Assembly: GCF_964656455.1 (NCBI RefSeq)
Contig: NC_135726.1
Coordinates: forward strand, 21,525,168-21,589,167
DNA: 64,000 nt
Direction: 5' to 3'
Source of the DNA: Halichoerus grypus
Taxonomy: Eukaryota; Chordata; Mammalia; Carnivora; Phocidae
The notes under the pieces are model-generated. The model had not been told where the DNA came from, made no database searches, and was given only the letters and a program-made list of their open reading frames with translations. Positions within the stretch are counted from its first letter, which is position 1. Each line of letters opens with the position of its first letter. Below are positions 11,363-22,089 of the stretch, piece by piece. Both the position numbers and the translations under genes were made by a program.

Positions 11363-14300
11363 GTGGCACTAAATTCATATCTTTCAATAGTTACCCTGAA
11401 TGTAAATGGGCTAAATGCCCCAATCAAAAGACACAGGGTATCAGATTGGATAAAAAAACAAGACCCATCGATATGCTGTCTGCAAGAGACTCATTTTAGA
11501 CCCAAAGACACCCCCAGATTGAAAGTGAGGGGGTGGAAAACCATTTACCATGCTAATGGACACCAAAAGAAAGCTGGGGTGGCAATCCTTATATCAGACA
11601 AATTAGATTTTAAACCAAAGACCGTAATAAGAGATGAGGAAGGACACTATATCCTACTTAAAGGGTCTTGCCAACAAGAAGATCTAACAATTGTAAATAT
11701 ATATGCCCCTAACATGGGAGCAGCCAATTATATAAGCCAGTTAATAACAAAAGCAAAGAAACACATTGACAACAATACAATAATAGTGGGGGACTTTAAC
11801 ACCCCCCTCACTGAAATGGACAGATCATCTAAGCAAAAGATCAACAAGGAAATAAAGACTTTAAATGACACACTGGACCAAATGGACTTCACAGACATAT
11901 TCAGAACATTCCATCCCAAAGTAACGGAATACACATTCTTCTCTAGTGCCCATGGAACATTCTCCAGAATCGATCACATCCTAGGTCACAAATCAGGTCT
12001 CAACCGGTACCAAAACTTTGGGATCATTCCCTGCCTATTTTCAGACCACAATGCTTTGAAACTAGAACTCAATCACAAGAGGAAAGTCGGAAAGAACTCA
12101 AATACATGGAGGGTAAAGAGCATCCTACTAAAGAATGAATGGGTCAACCAGGAAATTAAAAAAAGAATTTAAAAAATTCATGGAAACCAATGAAAATGAA
12201 AACACAACTGTTCAAAATCTTTGGGATGCAGCAAATGCAGTCCTAAGAGGAAAGTATATAGTGATACAAGCCTTTCTCAAGAAACAAGAAAGGTCTCAAG
12301 TACACAATCTAACCCTACACCTAAAGGAGCTGGAGAAAAAAACAGCAAATAAAGCCTAAGCCCAGCAGGAGAAGAGAAATCATAAAGATCAGAGCAGAAA
12401 TCAATGAAATAGAAACCAGAAGAACAGTAGAACAGATCAACGAAACTAGGAGCTGGTTCTTTGAAAGAATTAACAAGATTGATAAACCCCTGGCCAGACT
12501 TATCAAAAAGAAAAGAGAAACAACCTAAATCAACAAAATCATGAATGAAAGAGGAGAGATCACAACCAACACCAAAGAAATACAAACAATTATAAGAACA
12601 TATTATGAGCAACTCTATGCTAGTAAATTAGATAACCTGGAAGAAATGGATGCATTCTTAGAGATGTATCAACTACCAAAACTGAACCAGGAAGAAATAG
12701 AAAACCTGAACAGACCTATAACCACTAAGGAAATTGAAGCAGTCATCAAAAATCTCCCAACAAACAAAAGCCCAGGGCCAGATGGCTTCCCAGGGGAATC
12801 CTACCAAACATTTAAAGAAGAATTAATACCTATTCTTCTGAAACTGTTCCAAAAAATAGAAATGGAAGGGAAACTTCCAAACTCGTTTTATGAGGCCACC
12901 ATTACGTTGATCCCCAAACCAGACAAAGACCCCATCAAAAAGGAGAATTACAGACCAATATCCTTGATGAACATGGATGCAAAAATTCTCACCAAAATAC
13001 TAGCCAATAGGATCCAACAGTACATTAAAAGGCTTATTCACCATGACCAAGTGGGATTTATCCCTGGGCTGCAAGGTTGGTTCAACATCCGCAAATCAAT
13101 CAACGTGATACAATACATTAACAAAAGAAAGAACAAGAATCATATGATCCTCTTAATAGATGCAGAAAAAGCATTTGACAAAGTACAGCATCATTTCTTG
13201 ATCAAAACTCTTCAGAGTATAGGGATAGAAGGTACATACCTCAATATCATAAAAGCCATCTATGAAAAACCTACAGCGAATATCATTCTCAATGGGGAAA
13301 AACTGAGAGCTTTCCCCCTAAGGTCAGGAACGTGGCAGGGATGTCCACTCTCACCACTGTATTCAACATACTACTAGAAGTCCTAGCAAGAGCAATCAGA
13401 CAACAAAAAGAAATAAAAGGATTCCAAATCGGCAAAGAAGAAGTCAAACTCTCACTGTTTGCAGATGATATGATACTTTATGTAGAAAACCCAAAAGACT
13501 CCACCCCAAAACTGCTAGAACTCATACAGGAATTCAGTAAGGTGGCAGGATATAAAATCAATGCACAGAAATCAGTGGCATTCCTATACAGCAACAACAA
13601 GACAGAAGAAAGAGAAATTAAAGAGTCAATCCCATTTACAATTGCACCCAAAACCATAAGATACCTAGGCATAAATCTAACCAAAGAGGCAAAGGATCTG
13701 TACTCAGAAAACTATAAAATACTCATGAAAGAAATTGAGGAAGACACAAAGAAATGGAAAAACGTTCCATGCTAATGGATTGGAAGAACAAATATTGTGA
13801 AGATGTCAATGCTACCTAGAGCAATCTACACATTCAATGCAATCCCCATTAAAATACCATCCACTTTTTTCAAAGAAATGGAACCAATAATCCTAAAATT
13901 TGTATGGAACCAGAAAAGACCCCGGATAGCCAGAGGAATGTTGAAAAAGAAAAGCAAAGCTGGCGGCATCACAATTCCGGACTTCAAGCTCTATTACAAA
14001 GCTGTCATCATCAAGACAGTATGGTACTGGCACAAAAACAGACACATAGATCAATGGAACAGAACAGAGAGCCCAGAAATGGACCCTCAACTCTATGGTC
14101 AACTAATCTTTGACAAAGCAGGAAAGAATGTCTAATGGAAAAAAGACAGTCTCTTCAACAAATGGTGTTGGGAAAATTGGACAGCTGCATGCAGAAGAAT
14201 GAAACTGGACCATTTCCTTACACCACACACAAAATAGACTCCAAATGGTTGAAAGACCTCAATGTGAGACAGGAGTCCATCAAAATCCTAAAGGAGAACA

Positions 14301-15178
14301 CAGGCAGCAACCTCTTCGACCTCAGCCGCAGCAACTTCTTCCTAGAAACATCACCAAAGGCAAGGGAAGCAAGGGCAAAAATGAACTATTGGGACTTCAT
14401 CAAGATAAAAAGCTTTTGCACAGCAAAAGAAACAGTCAACAAAACCAAAAGACAACCGACAGAATGGGAGAAGATATTTGCAAAGGACATATCAGATAAA
14501 GGGCTAGTATCTAAGATCTATACAGAACTTATCAAACTCAACACCCAAAGAACAAAGAATCCAACCAAGAAATGGGCAGAAGACATGAACAGACATTTTT
14601 CCAAAGAAGACATCCAAATGGCCAAGAGACACATGAAAAAGTTCTCAACATCACTTGGCATCAAGGAAATCCAAATCAAAACCTCAATGAGATACCACCT
14701 CACACCAGTCAGAATGGCTAAAATTACCAAGTCAGGAAACGACGGATGTCGGCGGGGATGTGGAGAAAGGGGAACCCTCCTACACTGTTGGTAGGAATGC
14801 AAGCTGGTGCAGCCACTCTGGAAAACAGTATGGAGGTTCCTCAAAAAGTTGAAAATAGAGCTACCATATGATCTAGCAATTGCACTACTGGGTATTTACC
14901 CCAAAGATACAAATGTAGGGACCCAAAGGGGTACGTGCACCCCAATGTTTATAGCAGCAATGTCCACAATAGCCAAACTGTGGAAAGAGCCAAGATGTCC
15001 ATTGACAGATGAATGGATAAAGAAGATGTGGTATATATATACAATGGAATATTATGCAGCCATCAAAAGGAATGAGATGTTGCCATTTGCAACGACGTGG
15101 ATGGAACTGGAGGGTGTTATGCTGAGAGAAATAAGTCAATCAGAGAAAGACATGTATCATATGACCTCACTGATATGA
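11363..15178 (+). pseudogene. L1 ORF2: L1 ORF2 endonuclease/reverse transcriptase, broken
   Basis: ORF2p nicks target DNA and reverse-transcribes L1 RNA. Endonuclease motifs are readable: TLNVNGLNAPIKRHR, CLQETH (catalytic Glu), VGDFNTPL and SDHNAL, in 11,363-12,100. The reverse transcriptase includes LIDAEKAFD and LFADDMILY (FADD at 13,458-13,469). The C-terminal cysteine motif ([15 protein letters not shown]) lies near 14,748-14,792. Damage: the start reads GTG where L1 has ATG; frameshifts near 12,160 (A run), 12,350, 13,360 and 14,225; nonsense codons at 12,526, 13,773, 14,133 and 14,792. Overall span 3,816 nt (~1,272 codons) matches the family length, so decay is by small lesions, not deletion. 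Confidence 0.92.
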
Positions 15179-15653
15179 GGAATTCTTAATCTCAGGAAAC
15201 AAACTGAGGGTTGCTGGAGTGGGGGGTGGGGTGGGAGGGATGGGGTGACTGGGTGATAGACACTGGGGAGGGTATGTGCTATGGTGAGCACTGTGAATTG
15301 TGCAATACTGTTGAATCACAGATCTGTACCTCTGAAACCAATAATCCAATATATGTTAAGAAAAAAAAAAAGAAGAAGAAGAAGAAGAAGATAGCAGGAA
15401 GGGAAGAATGAAGGGGGCGGAAATCAGAGGGGGAGATGAGCCATGAGAGACGATGGACTCTGAAAAACAAACTGAGGGTTCTAGAGGGGAAGGGGGTGGG
15501 AGGATGGGTTAGCCTGTTGATGGGTATTGAAGAGCGCACATTCTGCATGGAGCACTGGGTGTTATGCAAAAACAATGAGTCATGGAACACTACATCAAAA
15601 ACTAATGATGTAATATATGGTGATTAACATAACAATAAAAAAATTTTTTTAAA
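15179..15653 (+). other. L1 3' UTR with two tandem-like modules
   Basis: Module 1 (15,179-15,360) has 'aaacaaactgagggtt', a G-rich run, 'gagcactgtg', 'acctctgaaacc' and 'atatatgttaag'. A purine (A)n(AAG)n tract follows (15,359-15,391). Module 2 (about 15,392-15,653) repeats the same order: 'aaacaaactgagggtt', G-rich run, 'gagcactggg', then 'taatgatgtaatatatgg'. The two are diverged relatives. See findings. Confidence 0.8.
15634..15639 (+). terminator. L1 polyadenylation signal
   Basis: AATAAA directly before the terminal A/T tract and the 3' target-site duplication. Confidence 0.85.
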
Positions 15654-15668
15654 AAGAATTGGCTTTAA
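15654..15668 (+). repeat. L1 target-site duplication, 3' copy
   Basis: Identical to 8,537-8,551. Confidence 0.95.
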
Positions 15669-16080
15669 CAAATAATTATAAGAACTATGCATAATGACTC
15701 TACTCCTTGAGATTAATAATTCTCTACTACCAAACACAGCACACTCTGATCAGTCTTTAGCCATAAACATATATGCATGTAAAGAGAGAAGATGTTGCCA
15801 AATTCACTCCGTGATAAAGATGAACTCAGCAATTAATGTGCTATAACCTCAATATTTGTTCTCCATGAATTAAAATTTGGGGGAACTTTTTTAAGATAAT
15901 ATGTCTTAGCTCTATTATATATAGTTCTATCTAAATTGATGAGTGTTTATATTTTTATTTTGTTTATACTTCACTAGAATATTGTGTTTGGTATTGCCCA
16001 AATATTACTGAGCTTTCGTATGCTATATTTGGATAGCTCTTTTGAAAATGGAACTCAATACATTTTTCTCTTCAGCTTTC
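15669..16080. other. No recognisable feature
   Basis: AT-rich, no element or coding frame supported. Confidence 0.4.
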
Positions 16081-16250
16081 TAATTAAAATTCTGTTTTTA
16101 TATTGTATAGGCACATTCTTTTTTGATATCTGTTCTTCATCAATGATCCATCAGCTCCATGAATGAAGGGCTGTATTTTCTATGTTTTGTTCATTATTTA
16201 TATGCAGAATGCACAGGCTAACTCACTCATCATGTATTCACTGATTTTTT
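16080..16250 (+). mobile_element. Possible L2 tail
   Basis: 'agctccatgaatgaagggct' followed by 'gttcattatttatatgcaga' resembles the L2 tail 'gctccatgagggcagggact ... tgttcattgttgtat'. Weak and diverged. Confidence 0.45.
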
Positions 16251-17585
16251 ATTAGGCATCAAGATCTCTGTTGGATAAGGAAAGAGGGCCAAAAACAAGA
16301 TAGTCATGATATCTTGGTTCTTGTAACTTGATAAGTAATATAACTACAGTGTTCCAGTTACTATCCAAATTAAGAACAATATGACAAGGCCTCTGTCTTT
16401 GAATGAGTTTAACATGGGAATGGACAATCACCATGCCACACACTATGAGCTTATAGAGCTATGTACAAATATTTTAATATCACAGAAAGAAATACTTTAT
16501 AGGGCACCTGAGGAGGTCAAAGAGAAGAGTGACCAAATATATCTTGAAAATATATTTAGACTTTGTCAAATAAGACAAGGCAGGTAATAGCACTACAGGA
16601 CAGTAGTGCCCCTTTCTGTATGTGTCAAGGAGTGAAAGTAAATTTGAGGGTTTAATGGAATGAGATGTGATTTATTTATATTAGTCTGTCAGCACCCAAT
16701 ACTATAGGGCCCACAAAATAAGTAGTGTGACTTTACCCTAAAGTTAATATGGGACTTTTAAAGGAAACATTTGTTTTTCATTGCAGAAACTGAGTAGATA
16801 TCTGGAAAGTATGCTCCCTTGATACAGTACTGAAAAGTTAACTCCCTCTTCTCCTTTCACTTACTTTTTTAAATAACACAAAATACATTCTACTCCAGGA
16901 GTTTCTAGCAAGTAGAACAAAAGCAATAATAAAAGATTCCAAATATTTGGTGTAAAGAAGTGTTGATTATAAGTGGAGAAAATATAATAGGCAATAAGTA
17001 CTATGGTAACTATAAATCATTTCAGATATTGTGAAACCAAGACTTTATAGGAAGAAATCTCTGCAACAGGCTAAGTTAAGATCAAGTTAGAAGAAAGTAG
17101 AATGGCAAATCAGGGATTAGTGATGGGTATAACTGGAAAAGATTGAAAGGAATCACTGTGGTTAGTAAATGATAAAATACATAATACTATGTGATATTGA
17201 ATCAATGCTTCTTGGATCATTAGTCCATATATTTCCAGATTTCTCTGCATATTGAAATCAATAGTTTTACTGCTTTGGGGCATCAAGCTCAAATAAATGG
17301 TTCATTGCTAATGCCTGAATTTTAAATTTTGTAGACAGATTTGTCGACAGTGAATCAATTGTCTTGAAAGCAAACTCTGTGGATAAATAACAGAGTTTTT
17401 AATATTAGGAAATTTTCTCTTACTAATCAAGATAAAAGAGCCACACACTAGGGAAGAAGAAGATATAACAGATTTATAATCTAATGGCAGGCATAAAGTC
17501 CTTCTACTTCTGAAAGTTGCAAATAGAAGAAAAGGGAGGAGATGGAAGGATTTTTTTGCATCTACCATCCATCCCTGTGGTCAAT
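16251..17585. other. No recognisable feature
   Basis: AT-rich sequence; short frames at 16,381-16,587 (+) and 17,308-17,568 (-) show no domain or known similarity. Confidence 0.45.
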
Positions 17586-17589
17586 TCTA

Positions 17590-17965
17590 TGATTGGCAAT
17601 TTGGCTGTGCATAGTTGGACAGTTTTTTCTGCTGGTTTTGGCTGGATTGACTCATGCATTTGTCTTCAGCCAGTGGTCAAAAGTCTCATTCATATATCTG
17701 ACAGTTGGCTGGCAAGGGACTGACTATGGGCCAGGGCACAGGCGGACTGGGTCATATGTCTCACATCTCATAGCAAACTAGCCTGAATTCATGTACGTAG
17801 TGGTGGATGAAGTTTCTATGAGCATAAAGAGTAGAAATTCCAAGATCTCAAGAGACCATCTTTTTGTCTTTCTATTGGCCAAAGCAAGTAGAAAGGCTAG
17901 CCCAGATTCAAGTTTAAGGAAAACAGACTCCACCTCTTAATGGAAAAATCTAAGTGTTATGCTCG
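17590..17965 (-). mobile_element. MLT1-type MaLR LTR relic, reverse
   Basis: Carries the reverse MLT1 5' half: 'tgtctttctattggccaaag', 'gcccagattcaagtttaagg', 'agactccacctcttaatgga'. Diverged solo LTR. Confidence 0.65.
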
Positions 17966-18284
17966 TATTTTTTATTGCCTTTTGATATTTCCTTTTAAAA
18001 GGGAATTCTGGTCGAGTCATCAAGAGCTCAGTAGAAAACAGCACAGAGGCTCCTCCCTGTTCTCAATGTCAATAAAAACATCAAACCTAGTCTAATCCAT
18101 GAGTAGATTAACACACAAATACATGCACCAAAGCCAAGCAGAAGGGAAGATGTGCTTATATATAAAGATAAAATAAATAGTATCTACTTCCCTATACATA
18201 TGTCCAAATTTAAAAATAAAAAAAGAAGAGGAGGAGGTGGAGAAGGAGAAGGAAGGGGAAGATGATTGTAGGCATATAAAAATA

Positions 18285-18560
18285 TGAAAAATTGAACAAA
18301 GCACACCTCCAACCAACATCATATTAAGTGGTGAGAAATTAGATGCTTTTCTTCTAAGTTTGGTAACAAGGCAAGGAAATTTTCTCACTTCTCCTACTCA
18401 GCACCACACTAGAAATCCTAGCAGTGCAGTAAGGCAAGAAAGAGGAAAAACACATACAGATTAGAAAAGAAGAATACAAACTGTCTCTATCTGCAGATAG
18501 CATGTTGAACTATGGAAAATCTACCTTACTACATCTACATAAAATGCTTCTAGAGCTGAA
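18285..18560 (+). mobile_element. Old L1 ORF2 fragment
   Basis: Matches ORF2 around the reverse-transcriptase active site: 'aacatcatattaagtggtga', 'ggtaacaaggcaagg', 'ccacactagaaatcctagca', then 'tctgcagatag' where the FADD codons would be. Small fossil without ends. Confidence 0.75.
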
Positions 18561-18665
18561 AAAATTTTGACCAGGTTTGGGGTGGCACCCAGAATATAAG
18601 CAGACTGTGAAAAATGTATCTAATTATATTAAACATAGATGTCATATTTAAAGCAATGAAGAATA

Positions 18666-18668
<3 letters not shown>

Positions 18669-18697
<29 letters not shown>
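18669..18697 (+). repeat. Poly(A) tract
   Basis: 29 uninterrupted A residues just before a SINE; probably the tail of an older element. Confidence 0.85.
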
Positions 18698-18698
<1 letters not shown>

Positions 18699-18710
18699 CA
18701 TCTGTTTGAA

Positions 18711-18831
18711 GGCACCTAGCTGGCTCAGTCAGTAGACCACAAGATTCTTGATCTTAGGGTCATGAGTTCAAGCCCCACTTTGGGCATGGAGCCTACTTAA
18801 AAATAAATAAATTTTATATATATATATATAG
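18711..18831 (+). mobile_element. tRNA-Lys-derived Can-SINE (old, short form)
   Basis: Head 'ggcacctagctggctcagtc', B-box-like 'gagttcaagcccc', tail 'taaaaataaataaat' then (TA)n. It lacks the CT-rich middle of the younger copies. Confidence 0.8.
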
Positions 18832-19715
18832 TATAGTGTCGCTATTGAGTGCTAGATTTCTCACTGTCAAAGAAGGACATTACAAATAAGTAAGGAAAAT
18901 GTTAGAATGAATTCTGTGCTTATGAATTAGAGTTATATATATCAGTATGAAATTATATTTATTTAATAGATAAATAGACAGGTAAGAAAACAAAAGTCAA
19001 TATATGTGCTTATAGATACATGTGTATGTATATATTTTTCCTAACTCCATTCTCTTGGAGGGCCTAGAATCAGTGACAACCCAGAAGCAATGAGCACATC
19101 TTGTATTTAGATCATGGCTTCTAAACACCATTTCCTAATAAAAGAAACAAAGACCCCTTTTTAAAAATGTTGATTTTAGACTTGGGGCAAGGGAAATATA
19201 AACTAAGCATATGCCTGCATATTCTTGTATTGCCATTAAATACAATAAGGACACAGGAGCCAACCTGAAAGAGTTCCTAATAAGCACGACTGGAGAAAAA
19301 AGTGAGCAATAACATAAATAGTGATGGTATTAGATGATAAAGAGATAATAAATAATTACCTATGATGTATCAATAGTGATGTAAATAAATGATTGATTAA
19401 ATGATTCAGTAAATAAATAAATGGGATAAGAATGAATAAGAAGTAAAATAAATTGTAAGACAGAATCATCTGCAATTTTAAGTATGCCTACACTTTCCCT
19501 ATCATCTAGTACTAGAAAAAAGACTGGGGATGTAGAACAAGATGAGAGCGATTATCTGTTTTTTTCCACATTTTAGTTGTGATGTGTAAAATTTCACTAT
19601 ATAATCTTGGGGTAACTGGAGCTCTAAATTGGCACAGGAATGTGGTTGTAGCTCTAACACAAAGGATATTCCAAAGATATTTGACACTACGTTTGCCTTT
19701 GGAAGAGCACACCTT
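18832..19715. other. No recognisable feature
   Basis: AT-rich with A/T-rich low complexity; no element or coding frame supported. Confidence 0.4.
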
Positions 19716-19716
19716 T

Positions 19717-19792
19717 CCTCCCTCCCTCCCTCTCTCCCACCCTTCCTTCCTTCCTTCCTTCCTTCCTTCCTTCCTTCCTTCCTTCTCTTTTC
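19717..19792 (+). repeat. (TTCC)n microsatellite
   Basis: A CCTCCCTCCC lead-in, then about eleven uninterrupted TTCC units at 19,741-19,785. Polypyrimidine/polypurine DNA, prone to triplex formation and length change. Confidence 0.95.
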
Positions 19793-19799
19793 TGTGGGT

Positions 19800-20930
19800 T
19801 TAAGTAGAAATGATTTTACTGACAGCTCTCAAACTCAGCAAGATAATGGAGCCTTTGATATTTCTTAGGAAGTCTACTAGTTCATAATTTCATGTAGAGG
19901 ATATTTTGAGTAAAAAAAAAAAGTATTTATCATTGTATGTGTTCTCTGGGATATGAGTAAATTCTGGAAAGTAAGAAAATGGCTAAAAATCAGTCACTGT
20001 GTGGTTTTTATTTCCCCAAATGTTCCATCTGGCCATATACTCAAGTTGATTTGAAATGTGCCACATGATTTGTGTCACTATGGTGCCTGAAATTCCATGA
20101 AGAGTACTGAAATTTTATATTGTATTTGATTTGTTTGAAAATCTGTATGGCTGCCTTTGAGAGTACAGCATTTGGTGGTGTTGAAAAACATTATGTAAAA
20201 AAAATATATAGTTTTTAAGTTACTATTTTATAGTATTCTTTTCTACTGACACATAAAATGCATTATAATGTTACATGATGCCCACCTGATTTAATAATTA
20301 GACTAGCATAAAATAATTGATTTTAAATCATCTGTATAACATAATAAAAACAAAACATAATGCAGTTATGGTGATGCAACTGGTACCAAAGAGTTCATTG
20401 GAAATGACACAAAAGATTTGGTATTAGAGTGGGATTTCTTTAAAAAAAAAATACGTCTACTTAATTTAAAAAAACTTTTTTTTAAAGAAAGCACGATAAT
20501 ATCATTGCCTCTGATTTAATCAAAAGATCATATAGGAAAAAATCTGTTTCTAATGTTATTATGTCTGTTTTCTATTTGGTGTAAAGTCATTAGAGTGCTG
20601 AATACCTCAGGCAGCCTATAAAAAGTGGTATCTATGATAGATACAGTGTGTTCTTGGAAGTCATTCATCCATGCAAAATAGCAGGTGATAGAAAAACTCA
20701 GAATTTAGATAAAAGGACAAACTATCTTCTCATGATGAATTTGATCTAAACCAGAAGTCAGGATATATGCCAGGCTTGACATTTGAAAGGTTAATGATTT
20801 GTTTGGTTTTCTTTCTACAGATGTTTATCATCCTAACCAAAGAAATATCCTCAAGCTTAGTTGCAATATATTTTGGCTTAGCCCAAAGAACCTTAGTAAG
20901 GTCAGAAAACATAAATCTAATCTTATGCAA
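19800..20930. other. Unassigned; contains an inverted repeat and an exon-like segment
   Basis: No named repeat. A perfect 15-bp inverted repeat lies at 20,435-20,490. An open segment at 20,821-20,895 has a good acceptor and donor; see findings. Confidence 0.35.
20435..20490. repeat. 15-bp perfect inverted repeat
   Basis: Left arm TTTCTTTAAAAAAAA at 20,435-20,449; right arm TTTTTTTTAAAGAAA at 20,476-20,490; 26-base loop. Confidence 0.8.
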
Positions 20931-20936
20931 TGTACC

Positions 20937-21302
20937 TGCTATAGACTGGATGTTTGTGATCCCTTAAAATTTACTATGTTGTAACTTAATCCCCAATGAG
21001 ATAATATTTGGAGCTGGTGACTTTGGGAAGTGATTAGGTCATGAGGGTGGAGTTCTCATGCATGGAATTAGTGTCCTTATAAAAGAGATCTCAGAGAACT
21101 CCCTCATGCCTTCCACTAAGGAGAGGACATAGTTAGAAACAGCCCTCTATGAACCAGTAAGTGGCACTCTCCCGACACCGAATCTTTCTGCATTTTGATC
21201 TTGGACTCTGCAGACTCTAGAACTGAGGGAATAAATTTCTGTTGTTTAAGCCACACAATCTATGGTATTCTGTTATGGCAGCAACCTAGTTGGACAAAGA
21301 CA
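20937..21302 (+). mobile_element. Near-complete MLT1A-type MaLR solo LTR
   Basis: Starts TGCTATAGACTGGATGTTTG and ends '...gttggacaaagaca'. It contains 'gtgattaggtcatgagggtg', 'gtgtccttataaaagagatc' and 'gaataaatttctgttgttta' (polyadenylation signal AATAAA). TG...CA ends and a near-match 5-bp duplication (GTACC before, GTAGC after) define the limits. No internal retroviral genes. Confidence 0.85.
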
Positions 21303-21460
21303 GTAGCTATTTGGATTTGAAGACCACTTAAGTCCTCTCAGCTTCTAATTCCTCATCTATAAAATGGAGAGGGAAACAATAATGTCACAATTTATTAAAA
21401 TAATAATAAGAGAAAATATACAATGAGAAAGCACTTAATAAAACACAAAATATCCTCAGA
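21303..21460 (+). mobile_element. MIR SINE fragment
   Basis: 'aattcctcatctataaaatg' and 'aagcacttaataaaa' are MIR core and tail signatures. Confidence 0.6.
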
Positions 21461-21639
21461 AAGGGACGCTATCTTAGTCTAAACTAATGCTTATAAAAGG
21501 ATATAAATCTAACATGATGATGAATACTGTAAATTTCCAAAACAGAGTAACAAGGGTAAACAATTACACATAACTGAAAAGCTAAATTAATTCTAAAAAT
21601 CTTTAGTTATTTAACTGTTTTCACTTTTTTATTTAACAT

Positions 21640-21745
21640 TTATTCAGCCAAACTATTCACTAGGTATTGTGATAATCTCTAAGTATTTAAGCATAAATAC
21701 AATAATCATCTGTCTTCAAAAGCAGCAGTTTAATAGGTTGCAAAT
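21640..21745 (-). mobile_element. L2 tail, reverse (weak)
   Basis: 'aacatttattcagccaaact', 'cactaggtattgtgataatc' and 'atacaataatcatc' fit a reverse L2 3' end. Confidence 0.45.
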
Positions 21746-21954
21746 TTTAACCAGTTTTCTTCTATCTGTAACTGATTGTTTTGAATTCAAATATGCAAAA
21801 TAATACTTTTAATTTTCTCATGGTCTCTCCACAATGAAAATTCATAGATATTTAAAGAATTTTTAATTTATAAAATATGCATTTCCTATGTGAAATTTTT
21901 TCAAAAATCGTAATTATATCCAATTAGACTTCTTTACATATAAATTACTTAAAA

Positions 21955-22018
21955 GTAATAATAGCAGCAGTAGTAGTACTAGTAACAGAAGTAGGAATAA
22001 TAGTAGGAATAATGAAAA
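21955..22018 (+). repeat. Imperfect trinucleotide tract
   Basis: AGC/AGT/AAT-type triplets ('agcagcagtagtagtactag' and on), then an A/G-rich run. Diverged microsatellite. Confidence 0.7.
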
Positions 22019-22089
22019 TTTAGAAGAGACAGAAAAAGAAAAGAAGGAAGGAAATGAGGGAAGGATAGACAGAACATGCTTTTGTCAAA

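Larger units (their letters stand above)
8552..15653 (+). mobile_element. Full-length young carnivore LINE-1, defective
   Basis: A 7,102-bp element with complete architecture: 5' UTR (8,552-10,393), ORF1 (10,394-11,287), spacer, ORF2 (11,363-15,178), 3' UTR with polyadenylation signal and a short A/T tail. It is flanked by a perfect 15-bp target-site duplication, as expected for target-primed reverse transcription. The intact duplication and easily read domains indicate a recent carnivoran insertion. Both ORFs carry frameshifts and nonsense codons, so this copy should not retrotranspose on its own, though its 5' UTR might still drive transcription. Confidence 0.95.

Noticed and set aside
19579..19868. 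Serine/proline-rich open frames over the TTCC repeat
   Set aside because: Simple-repeat translation; no coding evidence.
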